Shown: positions 32,815-43,302 of the stretch, one piece after another
Numbering within the stretch: position 1 is the first letter of the stretch
How the letters are laid out: each line of letters opens with the position of its first letter
Source: Metellina segmentata
Lineage: Eukaryota; Arthropoda; Arachnida; Araneae; Tetragnathidae
DNA: 64,000 nt
NCBI GenBank assembly: GCA_947359465.1
Contig: OX375876.1
Location: 63,246,998 to 63,310,997 of the forward strand
Direction of reading: 5' to 3'
Translations under genes and position numbers: made by a program
Notes under the pieces: model-generated
What the model saw: only the letters and a program-made list of their open reading frames with translations
Told to the model about the DNA's origin: nothing
The model's database searches: none

Positions 32815-34625
32815 TGGCGAGCTGACAGCCGCGTAGCGACAGCCATTGTGGAACCAGACAATTACCTACGCTTTTAATATATTACTTGCATTAGTAAACA
32901 TTTTAGATGAATAATTCGGTATGATTTTTGTAAACCTATGATATTATGCATGCATAAAACTGAAAGAGACGACAGGCAATGCTATCCCAAGTCTATATGC
33001 ATTTCCAACACATTTTCGTTTTAATAAATATTCGAGTTGTGGTGAATTGCTAAGCATTACTAAAGATTATTGTCATTCTGATGCTTGAAAGTTTACTGTG
33101 GAGCTATGTATTTTCTTATGTGGCTTTTATTGTGTGCTTAGGCTAAGGATGTTTGTTTGTAATTCCTGGCTATACGTTTGTCTGTTTTGGAAAATAAGGA
33201 AACTTTAATGAGTATTTAACTTTGGAATTTTTGTTACTATATTTCTACTTTTTGTAAAGACGAATGCAAAGTCAAAGTTTTGTGTTCTACTATAGAGGAC
33301 TTGTACGACACAATTTGCGACGGCAACTAGCAACAATGAGAAAATTGGTAGAGTCAAACCTAAACCATTGCCAAATCAAACTTTGCCCATTTTACTTTAT
33401 ATTTTGTTGAGATTTCGATTCGTGTAAACTTATAATACAACAAGCAATATGTTTCAAAAGTAACCATGCAGTGTAATTCAGTATATCTTTAGTATTAAAG
33501 CTTTACAATACATGTTTTAACACGTACGCTGCCAAAGCTAATATGATGCGTTGATAGTTATTGCCCCGCCGTAGAAATGGGTTTTTCAGATAAGCCAATA
33601 CCAGAAAAGATTGGTGAAAGCTCAGCCAACAAATTTTCGATTTCATCATATGTTAGTAAGGCTATATAGATAGCATTTTTATTTATTTGGGGCGTGAAGG
33701 CCCTGTAGAACTATCGTCTCTACACACACAACTCATACTACAAGTTTTGTTTAATAACTAATAGAGCTATAAATTCGAAACCACTCATACCTTTACAAAA
33801 AGCTTCTAACCTTTACTCCTGAGACATTACTCCACACCACGCGCTGGCACGTGATTGGCTCTTTAGCGTTGACTCCCAATCCCGCTCTGGCGTGAGATCG
33901 GCTGCGGATGTGTTAATATGTATTCTTGTTATGACGTAATTGCTAAGTAATACTTTGTAGATTTAGAGTAGATATTTCGTCAGAGTCGAAGTGCCTGGTT
34001 ATCAAGACAGGACTTGTAAAGCACAAATTTGGACGGCAGCCGGGAACAATATTTACAAGGGCATAGCGAAATATTACTATCGCCCTAGTGAATCTTACCC
34101 TTTTTACTTTATATTAGTTAAGAATACCTTTAAAATAAGTACGCACTTACATATATGATTCGATATTATTTCTGTAAACATGTGGTATCTTTAAGCAAAT
34201 TCCGGTGGTTGTTTCGACTAGGTATCTTGTTGTATTAGAAAAGCTGAACATGCCTTGATGTATGAGATATCTCGTCATTAGCAATAATAGGCAGAGCTTG
34301 TTGAACGAGATATATCGTTAAAGTTACTTAAAGAGTTAAAGAGCCGACGAGCAATACCATCCAGAGTCTATCATCGCACTTAGAACATAGATTCGGTCTA
34401 ATAAATCTCGGAGTTATGACTGGGTTGCTAAGTTCGACTTTGGGGATTTAATGTAGGGATTTCTGTTACCCTATCTTCCGTCTTTGCATAGCTCAAACAA
34501 AAAAGGCGGACACATGCAAAGGAAAAGTTGTGCCCGCTATCAGGGAGGGACTCGCAAAACACAAGTTCGGACGGCAGCTGGCAACAATAGCGACACAGAC
34601 ATGGTGGAACCGGACCTCAAAGGCC
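32815..34625. repeat. Degenerate long-period tandem repeat (roughly 550-700 bp)
   Basis: A block of the type GGACTTGTA..ACAC.A.TT.G.ACGGCA.C..G.AACAAT occurs at about 33296, 34010 and 34549, with a weaker relative at 32815. It is followed in two copies by TTTTACTTTATATT (33391; 34099). A second block with AATTGCTAAG and a nearby TTT.GGGAT or TTTAGAG is seen at about 33046, 33940 and 34425. Copies are strongly diverged and the third holds an inserted MITE. No coding content is visible. Confidence 0.5.
34195..34335. mobile_element. M1-family MITE inserted in the long-period repeat
   Basis: Family words TGAGATATCTCGTCATTAGC and GAACGAGATATATCGTTAAAG, then CTTAAAGAG, precede TTAA (34336-34339). 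A TTAA lies on the left at 34191-34194. The terminal bases are eroded. Confidence 0.5.
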
Positions 34626-37600
34626 AAGGAAGGAGTGTATAAGCGAATATTACTTTATAAGAAACAACAACAAAACCCAGCTTCTCAGAACGTGCCGCTG
34701 TGATTGCCATTTTGACCTCCGGCCATTGAAAAGAACGTGGAACAAAAAGTGGCTAAAAGAAAACCAGAAGAGGCTGGGTTGTGCAAAACGAAACAACTTT
34801 TTAGCAGTCATGGCTATTATATGGAAGCAGAAGAAATAGGTACCAGGACAAGTCTCAAATTGGGGTCCCTTCTCCCTTCCTCTTTTTACTTCCGCGGACA
34901 ATATTATAATTTTAGATTTGCTTGTGGATCATTGAATTCGGAGAAAACACGTTATTATTTCTGGAAGGTGTTGCCTTGAAGCTGGATGTAGGACATGAGA
35001 AGTAGGGCTTCTCTCTTAAAAGAAAGTGGATTTCTAACAAATTAAAGCTTAATAAGAGTTTAATTAACGCGTAGCGTAGGTTATCTTATGAAAAGGTATT
35101 TATGGATACTATATAATGAATGAGTTCTTTTTGCGGTTCGAAAATAAATCTTCTGGTTACTGTAAGAGTAAATATCGCGCTTAACGATATTTAATAGAAT
35201 GATTTTGGTTATCAGTTCAATTATTAAAGGAAGCCATATAAAAACATGTAGAAAGTAAAATAAGAATTCCAATTATGTATCACCTACAGGTTTTTCGCTT
35301 GCTTTGTGATAAATAGAATTTCGTGGAATACAGTTTGCCAAGAATGAGAGATGTTGTCAAGATGCTTTCTAATTACGCACTTTCCAAGTACATTTAAAAT
35401 AATTTGTTCTATATTTATCTGGTCAATTCTTCTAAGTGTGTTTTTCGTTTTTTTTAACTTTGTAGAAATGGATGGATTGGAGTGAGGAATGTAGAAGTAC
35501 ATTCTAGAAGGAAGTAAATGTCTAAGAGAATAAAAAAAATTAAAATATCCATAAGAAAACCTAAGTCAAGTGTAAATTCAGTTTTACGCTAGACGATTGG
35601 TTGGTTGGTTTTAAAATTTATTGCACGAGGGTCCTATTTAGCCAAGCTTTAGGCTCAAAGTAAAAGAATAAATGCTAGGAAAGTAGCTTATTTTATTCTA
35701 AAATTTCATTTTTAAGATTAAGTTTAATAGAAAGAGGGGAAAATATGCATATTAATCTGTAAATAATGAATAGATGTAAGTAATTTAATCTGTATAGCTA
35801 GTATTCACTTATTTTTGATAAATAAAAACATGCCATAAATTGTATATAGAGAGGAATAAATTTAATTTTCTCTAATGCAATATTTGTGGTTTTTATGACT
35901 ATATATTACTAATTTAAAATACATTTAAATAACAAAATACTTGAATTCTATGAAAATACAAATAGCACGTGAACATCGTAGTATATGTCAAACATCAAGA
36001 TACAACAGTACTTTAATTATACATGTATTGAATAAAATAATGCGTATAAACAGTGAACATCAGTATTGTATGCACAATGTTTTAAAATTATTAAATTTAT
36101 ATTGTTTTGGAGTCAGGTGAATTGCATGAATATGGTCAGGATTGAAGGAATTTCTTCAAATTATAGTCTGAATCATGGACTATTCTGTAAGTGTAATATT
36201 TGGATTTGGCAATCATTTTTTATACCAATGAATTCATATCAAGTCATCACGTATGAGACATCCCATTGTGATAAGAGGTTTCCCATATATGAATGCGTGA
36301 TAGCTATTTTTGTATTAAACAAAATGGCAGGTATTCCCAACAATTTGAGATTAGCTTGCTTGAAAATAAGATAGTTTAAGTCTAAGACAGTTTTTTTTTT
36401 GTTTATAAAGATTAATAAAAGATACAGATTTTATCATAAGGAAATATGTGTGTGATTTGCAAATTCATGACAGTGGAAGACCACATATTATTAAATAGCA
36501 ATTCTGAAGCTCTCTACTAAATCCTCGATTCAGTACGAAAAATGCGACACAAATTCAGGTTAATGTTTTCTCTAACTATAGTAATTAAATTAATTGCAAT
36601 ATATAACAAAATAACTAGTTTTGAATCAAAAGTATTACACACACCCATTCAACAACTTTAAAAATCAAAAGGAAAGATAAAAGATTTAACTTCGCACGAA
36701 TTCCAAAGGATTAACTGTTGTTACATACCAAATTAATAGCTCATTATTTTTGACGAGACTCTGTGAGCCGAATATCAGCAGATAATATCAAAGAAAAGAA
36801 TAAATTACCATCGAAAAGGCCCCAAATAAGATGCCTCAGCTCCTGCCCTTGAAAACATGTGTACATCAAATTTTGACTACCCATAGGTCATCCTTATCCA
36901 TCATCTTGCTTCAAACTTACTGGACAGTTTTTGGATTCGTGTTTGCGCTTGAAAATGATGAATGACCTCCCCATAATGAGTGTCATGTTCAACCTAGACA
37001 ATGAACGTCGCTGAATTTCGCCGCAAATTACTCAGTCGTTAACCCTAGAGACTGGTGTTGCTGCTCACTTGAAAAGCTTAAGTCTCCCAGCACATTTCTC
37101 ACTTTTTTTTTGTCTCCGTTGCATACATTTTGGAAGGGATTTTCGCTGCTGAGTTTCCAAGCCTAATTTGTTGTATTAAGCTTAATCTAGTATGTAAAGT
37201 TCATGACATACTCCTTTCACGGTGTAAAAGCTTCGGAATTTTGTTTTAGTTACTTATAATCGATTAGAAGATTATTAGAATCAAACTTGTTGGAAAACTT
37301 GACGGGATCATTAAAATCTGGTAAGTAAAGAAAATTTTTAATATGGAGTTTGTCTTATCACTCATCGAGTACATATTATGACACGTTTTTTAGCATATTT
37401 TCCAATTTCTAGTTTTTAATTCGGTATAAATAATCCTGAATTTCCCTTGTAATCTCATAAATTCTTATAATCAATCATTATTTTATGCATTAATACTAGT
37501 TGGTTAGTCTGTACCCCACAACCCACGTATTCTGAACTTAATTTCGGAGTGGTCCACCCTTCCTTTATTTATCCTCTTAAATTATGTTTTACTTGTGTAA

Positions 37601-37769
37601 TTACCACATTTACATGTTTTTACCAGTAAGATTAACCAAACTTCTATTAAACTGGTTTCAGGGTATATTTGTATTATTTTATAACAAAAATGAAAATCGG
37701 GGAGTGCTCGATATGGGCAATTATCTTGCATAAGTCTCAACGTTTAGGCGAATGACCTAGAACCCGCTT
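34626..37769. other. AT-rich DNA, no gene seen
   Basis: About 3.1 kb with only short unrecognised open frames (the longest, 102 codons at 36066-36374, has no family features). No SINE, transposase or tandem array was noticed. Confidence 0.5.
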
Positions 37770-37965
37770 GGGTGCGTTAGCCTAGTTGGTAGTCTCGGAT
37801 TAACAAATTTGCGAGATCGAATCGCAATCCAATCAAAGACCGTCGTGTACGTAAGGGCTGGTACATTTTAAGTCTGCCATGGCCCCCAGTGTCCTCACAT
37901 TGACGTGGTGTGGAAATTCGGAGAGTGGTGTGCCAGCTTATATATTGACCTCAACGACAATTGTT
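37770..37965 (+). mobile_element. tRNA-derived SINE, type II head, 3'-truncated
   Basis: A box TAGCCTAGTTG at 37778-37788 and B box GATCGAATCG at 37815-37824. The body follows (AAAGACCGTCGTGTACG, GGTACATTTTAAGTCTGCC, GGTGTGGAAATTCGGAGAGT) and stops after TATTGACCTC. The tail is missing. Confidence 0.75.
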
Positions 37966-38775
37966 AAAAACTCTTCTACCAACTCTATCGGTGTCCCCCT
38001 GCTGTAGAAATATACAGATATTAAGTGTTTGTGATAATACGTGATATTTAGAGACTTCAATTTTGTCCACCTAGATTGCTAAAATGATGTACTTTGAGGA
38101 CGGTTAGTAGATTTTTGGAGGTTGTAAATTAGAGTGCCATATTTGGCTATACTGTGCCAGACATAAGACATAGAATATCAATTAATTGGCAGACGTACAC
38201 AGGTACAAAAAGAAAGTTTTACTAACGCAGAAGAGAGAAATGCACCCAGTTAAAAAAGCTTTTTGAGACGGAGTGATTTTCGCTAGAAATTAAGGTCTAA
38301 ATATCACAAACTCCCTTTCTCATACACACCAAACAAAACGAAGGAAAGAAGACTGTTGGATAACGATGCTTTTAAACGACCTTGTGATATAACTTCAATC
38401 GAGCGTTGGTCCCATCAGAGTCGTTATTATACGTCCACTGTAGTAGCAATCTAATCACTAAATCTATCCTCATATTCTTGGTTCCGTCCTTAGATTACCT
38501 AAAGTTGCACAGCCGTAGCACTGGATTTATGGTATCGTTAATTTCCGTACAATTAGTTCACTGTCAATCGAAATAATTAAATTGTATCACTCAAATTGAA
38601 TAAACTTGATTTAGATTTTACGTTGTTCCAATTACTCAGGTTTCAACGTGAAGCGAATTACCGAAGAGGTCATAATTTGATATGTTGATAAGATCTCCTT
38701 TTTAAATACTTTGTAATGTCTGATGCTCTACCACCTAGAATTAAGACATACAAGGGCGTGCCGTAAACGACAAAC
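37966..38775. other. No gene seen
   Basis: Nothing recognisable. Confidence 0.5.
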
Positions 38776-39395
38776 TTGACAAATAAGGAAGGGTTAGGCT
38801 TTCCGGAGATTGAACGGTTCTATGTATTTCAATGAAGCAAATCTATTAAAGCTGTTTTGAAATTGTCTTCTAATTTTGGATTGAGGAATTTGAGGACTTA
38901 ATAAGAATGTTTGTTCAACTTTTGGGACATTCTAAGACTCCTTCTATACATTTATGAAATTTAGACTGATCAAAATATTTGTCAAAATAAAATACGTCAA
39001 AATATTCAAGATACCTTTCCTAGTAGATGTGGTGATAAGGGTGTATTTGCATAGTACAAGATTTTTTAATTAAAATTATTAGAAAAGGAAACTTTTTAAT
39101 TTGACAAATTAAGAGAGTTTAGTCTTTCCGGATATTGAATGGTTGTATGCAATTCAATGAAGCAGATCTATTGAAGCTGTTTCGAATTGAACTTCTAATA
39201 CAAGATTGGGGTATTCGAGAAATAAAGAATGTTTGTTCAACTTTTGGGGCTTTCTAAGATTTTTTCTATACATGTAGACAATTTAAACTGATGCATTATC
39301 ATCGTCTTACAAGTGAAATACTACGTCAAAACTTTCAAGATACCTTCCCTAGACCAGATGTGGTGATAAGGTGTATTTATACACCATAAGATTTG
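38776..39395. repeat. Tandem duplication, ~326-bp period, two copies
   Basis: Copies start at about 38776 and 39102. Shared ordered words are GACAAAT.A, CTTTCCGGA.ATTGAA, TTCAATGAAGCA, GAATGTTTGTTCAACTTTTG, CAAGATACCTT and GATGTGGTGATAAGG. They appear about 80 percent identical by eye. There is no shared long open frame. Confidence 0.75.
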
Positions 39396-39884
39396 TTTTT
39401 AAATTTTGATTTAAAAGTTCATTGTTCTTACAATACATCATTGGCTTATCTCTCTATATTAAAAAAATGTTACCGCCGCCGCCGCAGAATTGAAAACTGT
39501 GTTGTTTAGCTCGATTCTTAGACGGTTTCCCGAGAAAGTACTGATCGGAAAAAAATGAAATTAACATGCTTTGTTCTTCATCGTATTCCCTGGATAATTA
39601 TTAAGATTTTTTTCCGATGCGGCTATTAGTTTAGGTTTTATTAAGTGTTAAAGTTGAAGAAGTGAAATTTCTTCCGCGAGTGAGCAAAACGCATTCAAAA
39701 TTTCAGTCTTTAGTCGTGAGTTTTTTTTTAAGAGTACCTCTCAACGTAAATTTTTGCAGCTCGTCGAGTTTTTTTTGAAATTTAAATGTGGTTCTTGATA
39801 ATATTTTTTTGAAATTCGGGAAAAATCGGGACATTTTAAATACTTTTTTTTAAAGCTGCCGTATCTATATCTAATTACTATTAG

Positions 39885-40395
39885 TTTTTAATTTTTAAAA
39901 TATCGCAGTATACCTCAGAATATACTCTTTCTTACGGTACTATTATTTTTGAAATCGGTTAATAATTAAATTGGATGCGATCAAAAGTTCGTGATACAAA
40001 ATTCGGAATCTTCGGATATTTTCGCTACGTTTTGTTAAAACCGTTATGTCTACGGCAAAAACCATTATTTTTTAAATTTGAGAACATCACTGAATACACT
40101 ACATTAAACTCTTTCTTATGGTACAATTATTTTTCAAATTGGTTAATAAACAAAATCGATGCAATTAAAAGTAGGTCATACAATTTTCGGAACTTTCAGA
40201 TCGTAACTTCCGATACAAAACTAAAATGGTCATATCTATATAGTATTACTGTTAGTTTTTAATTTTAAAAATATTGCAGTATACCTCACAATGTTCTCTT
40301 TCTTACGGTACAATTATTTTTAAAATTGGTTCATAAATAAATTCGATGCAATCAAAAGTTGGTGACACAAATTTCGTATTTTTCAGTTCGCATAG
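39885..40395. repeat. Three ~185-bp repeats inside the Helitron-like element
   Basis: Blocks with CTTTCTTA.GGTAC.ATTATTTT, then GGTT.ATAA..AAAT..GATGC and ATCAAAAGT occur at about 39927, 40112 and 40298. Their spacing is 185-186 bp. Confidence 0.7.
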
Positions 40396-40699
40396 CTGGT
40401 TCCGCAAACAGCAGTGGGTTGCATTTTCTACTATCGGGTTTGCCAGATATCAAATTTATCGTAGCAACAATTGCCATAAAAACGATTTCTTTTTATTTGG
40501 CGAGGAAAAAGGCTCGCTTTTTTCCCTCTGTTCTCAAGACAGTTTACCGACAAAGTACAATGTATTGATATTAACACTGTTTACTTAAAATTGTACAGGG
40601 AACAAGATACAGAAGATTTTTTACTGATGCGGCTATTAGTTTAGGGTGCATTAAGTGTTAAAGCAAAAAAAAGTGAAATCAATTGCGAAAGAAGTATTG

Positions 40700-40984
40700 G
40701 TTTGAGAAAGCAAACCAAACGGGATTGCGTAGCAATCCCCGGGGTCGGCGAGCGTAAGCGAGCAGGGCGCGAAGCCCTCGCTGTGACGTCATGTACCGGA
40801 AAGTGAAATCAGCATAATACGAATTATTCAGATAGTTTCACTCTGTGAAAGGAATGTTGGTTTGCGAAGCAAACCAAATGACATCTGTGAAAGGAGTGTT
40901 GGTTTGCGAAGCAAACCAAATGGGATTGCGCAGCAATCCCCGGGGGTTGGCGAGCGTAAGCGAGCAGGGGGCGGAGCCCCCTAG
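40700..40984 (+). repeat. Cluster of short GC-rich palindromes
   Basis: Contains repeated self-complementary words: GGTTTGCGAAGCAAACC (about 40859 and 40902), GGGATTGCG(T/C)AGCAATCCC (about 40721 and 40922), CGAGCGTAAGCGAGC, and terminal hairpins ending CCCT and CCCCCT. Two partial copies of the same 3' structure lie in tandem. Confidence 0.8.
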
Positions 40985-40985
40985 T

Positions 40986-41449
40986 GCTTAAAATAATTCC
41001 AGTTAAAAAAAATCAGATTAAGAAATTCCTGAATTATGTAATTTAGATGCAATAAGCTAATTATTAGCATACTTTTAAAAGTTTTATCCCGTTTATTCCA
41101 GTTTGAAATTATTCATTCAAAACATTGTTTTTCGTATTTTGACCCACAATCAAGTTGCTAGAGAGAGGGGTTTTTATAATAGTTTTTCACTTAGAAAGCC
41201 TAAAAAATCAAGATTTTTTAAGAATTTAATATTTAAAAATGAATCAAAAGTTCAATTTTTAAATAAAAACTTCTGAGTGAAGGTCATAACAACCATTGTA
41301 TAACAAAAATTATATATATTATGATTAACACTTTAAATAATAGATTAATATTCATTGTTTTCAGTTATCACCGTTAAACGAAGCATCATAATTCAAAACC
41401 ACAGTTTGTCAGAAATTGAGTTTAAAATTTTTAAAACATATTTGTACAA
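40986..41449. other. AT-rich DNA, no gene seen
   Basis: No recognisable motif. Confidence 0.5.
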
Positions 41450-42505
41450 TGTACACCAGCAAAAAAAAAAAACGACTCTCCCTATCGCAATTTCATAATT
41501 TACGTAGCAGAACAAAACGGAAGGTAACAATCGATAGAGATGAATGTTTTCTACAAATATCAATATACAATATTAGGGGCCGTCTTTATATTAAATTGGG
41601 CGCTAACTCCAAACCTTTCAATACGAACCCCCATCTTTTATCACAAATTTGGATTCTACACAATTTCAGGCGGCAATGAAAAAAGTTCATCAATTTTATT
41701 GGATTTTTCACCGATTTGTAAGTGTTTGAAAATTAGATCTTCCAATGTTAAATTGATGTTTCACCTTTTTTGTTTTATTTGCTACAGACATTAATTTTTC
41801 TTGGAAATTCTTTTTCCATCCTTTGCTACCCAAAAACCCAAACACAATCTATAAACATTATTCAAAAAAATTATGAACAGAAAATTGAGCAAATTTTGAC
41901 TCTATACGATTCAACAGTTACTGAAACATCGGAATTCCAAATTCCACCTCATTACGTGCATAATTAGTAGCGCAGTGAGACTATTTACAAAATTCGATGA
42001 TTATTATCGTTATTGGGGATTGTTCACAAAGTGAAAACAGAAATTTCTGCCAAAAGATCCTGGGATTCAATCAGAATGAATTCTGACATCGTCACCATCC
42101 TAATGGACTCCATACCAAGGCGCCTGCAACAGATCATTGACTGCGACGGTCACTTTACGTCTTTATAAATATTTATAATGTGATTGAACTCCGAACATTT
42201 ACACGCTTCCTCAATGGTTTTTATGGATTTTCTCGGTCAATTTTACGCCGTTTTTCATTATTTTATCATCCAATCCGCCTGAAATTGTGTGTAGAATCCA
42301 AATCTGTGATAAAATATGGGAGTTCGTATTGAAAATATCGGATCAATAACCAATTTAATGTGAAGACGGCCCCTTAAGCAAATGTTAAGTATTGATATTT
42401 GTAGGAAACATTAACCCCTATCAATTGCTACCTTCCGTTTGGTTCTGCGATGTTAGTTGTGCAATTGCGATTGATTGAGTCGTTTTTTTTTTTGACGGGT
42501 GTACA
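41450..42505. mobile_element. Fold-back element with long inverted repeats (~1.06 kb)
   Basis: The arm at about 41450-41700 is the inverse complement of about 42245-42505. Matching words include TGTACACC at both tips, AAAAAAAACGACTC, AAACGGAAGGTA, CTACAAATATCAATA, GGGGCCGTCTT, AATACGAAC(C/T)CCCAT, TTTATCACA.ATTTGGATTC and AATTTCAGGCGG. Arm identity is roughly 75-80 percent by eye. The central ~540 bp is unrecognised. A poly-A/poly-T run of about 12 sits just inside each tip. No target duplication could be settled. The superfamily is unknown. Confidence 0.75.
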
Positions 42506-42520
42506 TATTGTACACCCGTC
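42494..42520. repeat. Perfect 12-bp hairpin at abutting element tips
   Basis: GACGGGTGTACA, TAT, then TGTACACCCGTC: 12 paired bases with a 3-base loop. It is followed by a further ACCCGTCAAAAAAAACGAC, which resembles the start of a second copy of the fold-back element facing the other way. Confidence 0.85.
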
Positions 42521-42689
42521 ACCCGTCAAAAAAAACGACAGTATCAAACGAAAACCTCCTTGTAGCTAGAAAAACATTTCGAATATTTATACAATCTTGG
42601 AATCATTTAAAATTTAAGAAATTGGAAAAAGCGACAACAATCTTTTGAAACGACAACAAAATCTATATTGTGGTCGGTTTTTGTTATTT

Positions 42690-43302
42690 TTACTGTACAT
42701 GTAACCGGCAAAGTATGCAAGGCAGCCAATGTATACATTGCATGGCTATATGAGGCAAAGTAAGAAACGATTAATATTTCACACATTGCCTAGGCATTCT
42801 ATGTAATGCCAAAAGGCAAACCGGCAAAGCATGAAATACTCCAGCTAATGTCCTTTCTAATGACACGTGGAAAGGCACTTGACTTTTAACACTTGCCTCA
42901 AACAGAGAATTTTCTATTTGCATTTCAGTCTTTGCTGGGAAGTGACGAAATACGCTACTTTTGTTCAGCAAAGACTCTCCTATACTGTGCTATATGAAAA
43001 TCGAAGAGCAAGGTGTAGTTTCCGAGAAATAATCAAGTCATCTTGACAGGCAATGATGATGCTACGATGAACTCTATAAAGTGTGAGCAAAAAACGGTGT
43101 TTTTCTAACCAAAATTACTTACCAGCAGTTGGTAAGCAATATGAAAAAGAAAAATTACTTTGTTTTGTATTTCTTTCTTTTTCATATACGTCTTTTCAAT
43201 AAAATCCCCTTTCATAACTCTCTTTTAATACTTTGCCTAAATAGTATTATTTATTCGATATAATGTCTATGTATTACATACAATGCCTAAGGTAAGTTTA
43301 TA
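42690..43302. repeat. Sparse, degenerate flank of the TGCCTAGGCA minisatellite
   Basis: Scattered units such as ACACATTGCCTAGGCATTCT (42781), AATGTATACATTG and CTTTGCCTAAATAG. It continues into the dense array on the far side of the inserted Tc1 element. Confidence 0.55.

Larger units (their letters stand above)
39449..40984 (+). mobile_element. Helitron-like non-autonomous element (1,536 bp)
   Basis: The proposed 5' end is TCTCTCTATATTAAAAAAAT at 39449, and the 3' end is a GC-rich hairpin GGGGGCGGAGCCCCC finishing in CTAG at 40984. Flanking A (39448) and T (40985) fit Helitron insertion between A and T. The last 280 bp contain a string of short palindromes: TTGGTTTGCGAAGCAAACCAA, in part twice, GGGATTGCGCAGCAATCCC, and a duplicated 3' hairpin (AGGGCGCGAAGCCCT, about 40766-40780). 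The interior holds three ~185-bp repeats and a duplication about 1 kb apart. No Rep/helicase gene is present. Two further 3' ends of the same type are at 31025 and 21119. Confidence 0.55.

Noticed and set aside
36066..36374. 102-codon open frame as a host gene
   Set aside because: Composition looks like AT-rich random DNA, no recognisable domain, and no neighbouring exon signals that I can support.
37966..38020. Complete SINE tail after 37965
   Set aside because: The expected CGGATCTTTCCC and GTTGCTCTAG words are absent, so the copy is truncated.
41416..41967. Three overlapping small genes
   Set aside because: They lie in the arm and centre of the fold-back element, overlap in different frames and are not matched in the opposite arm.
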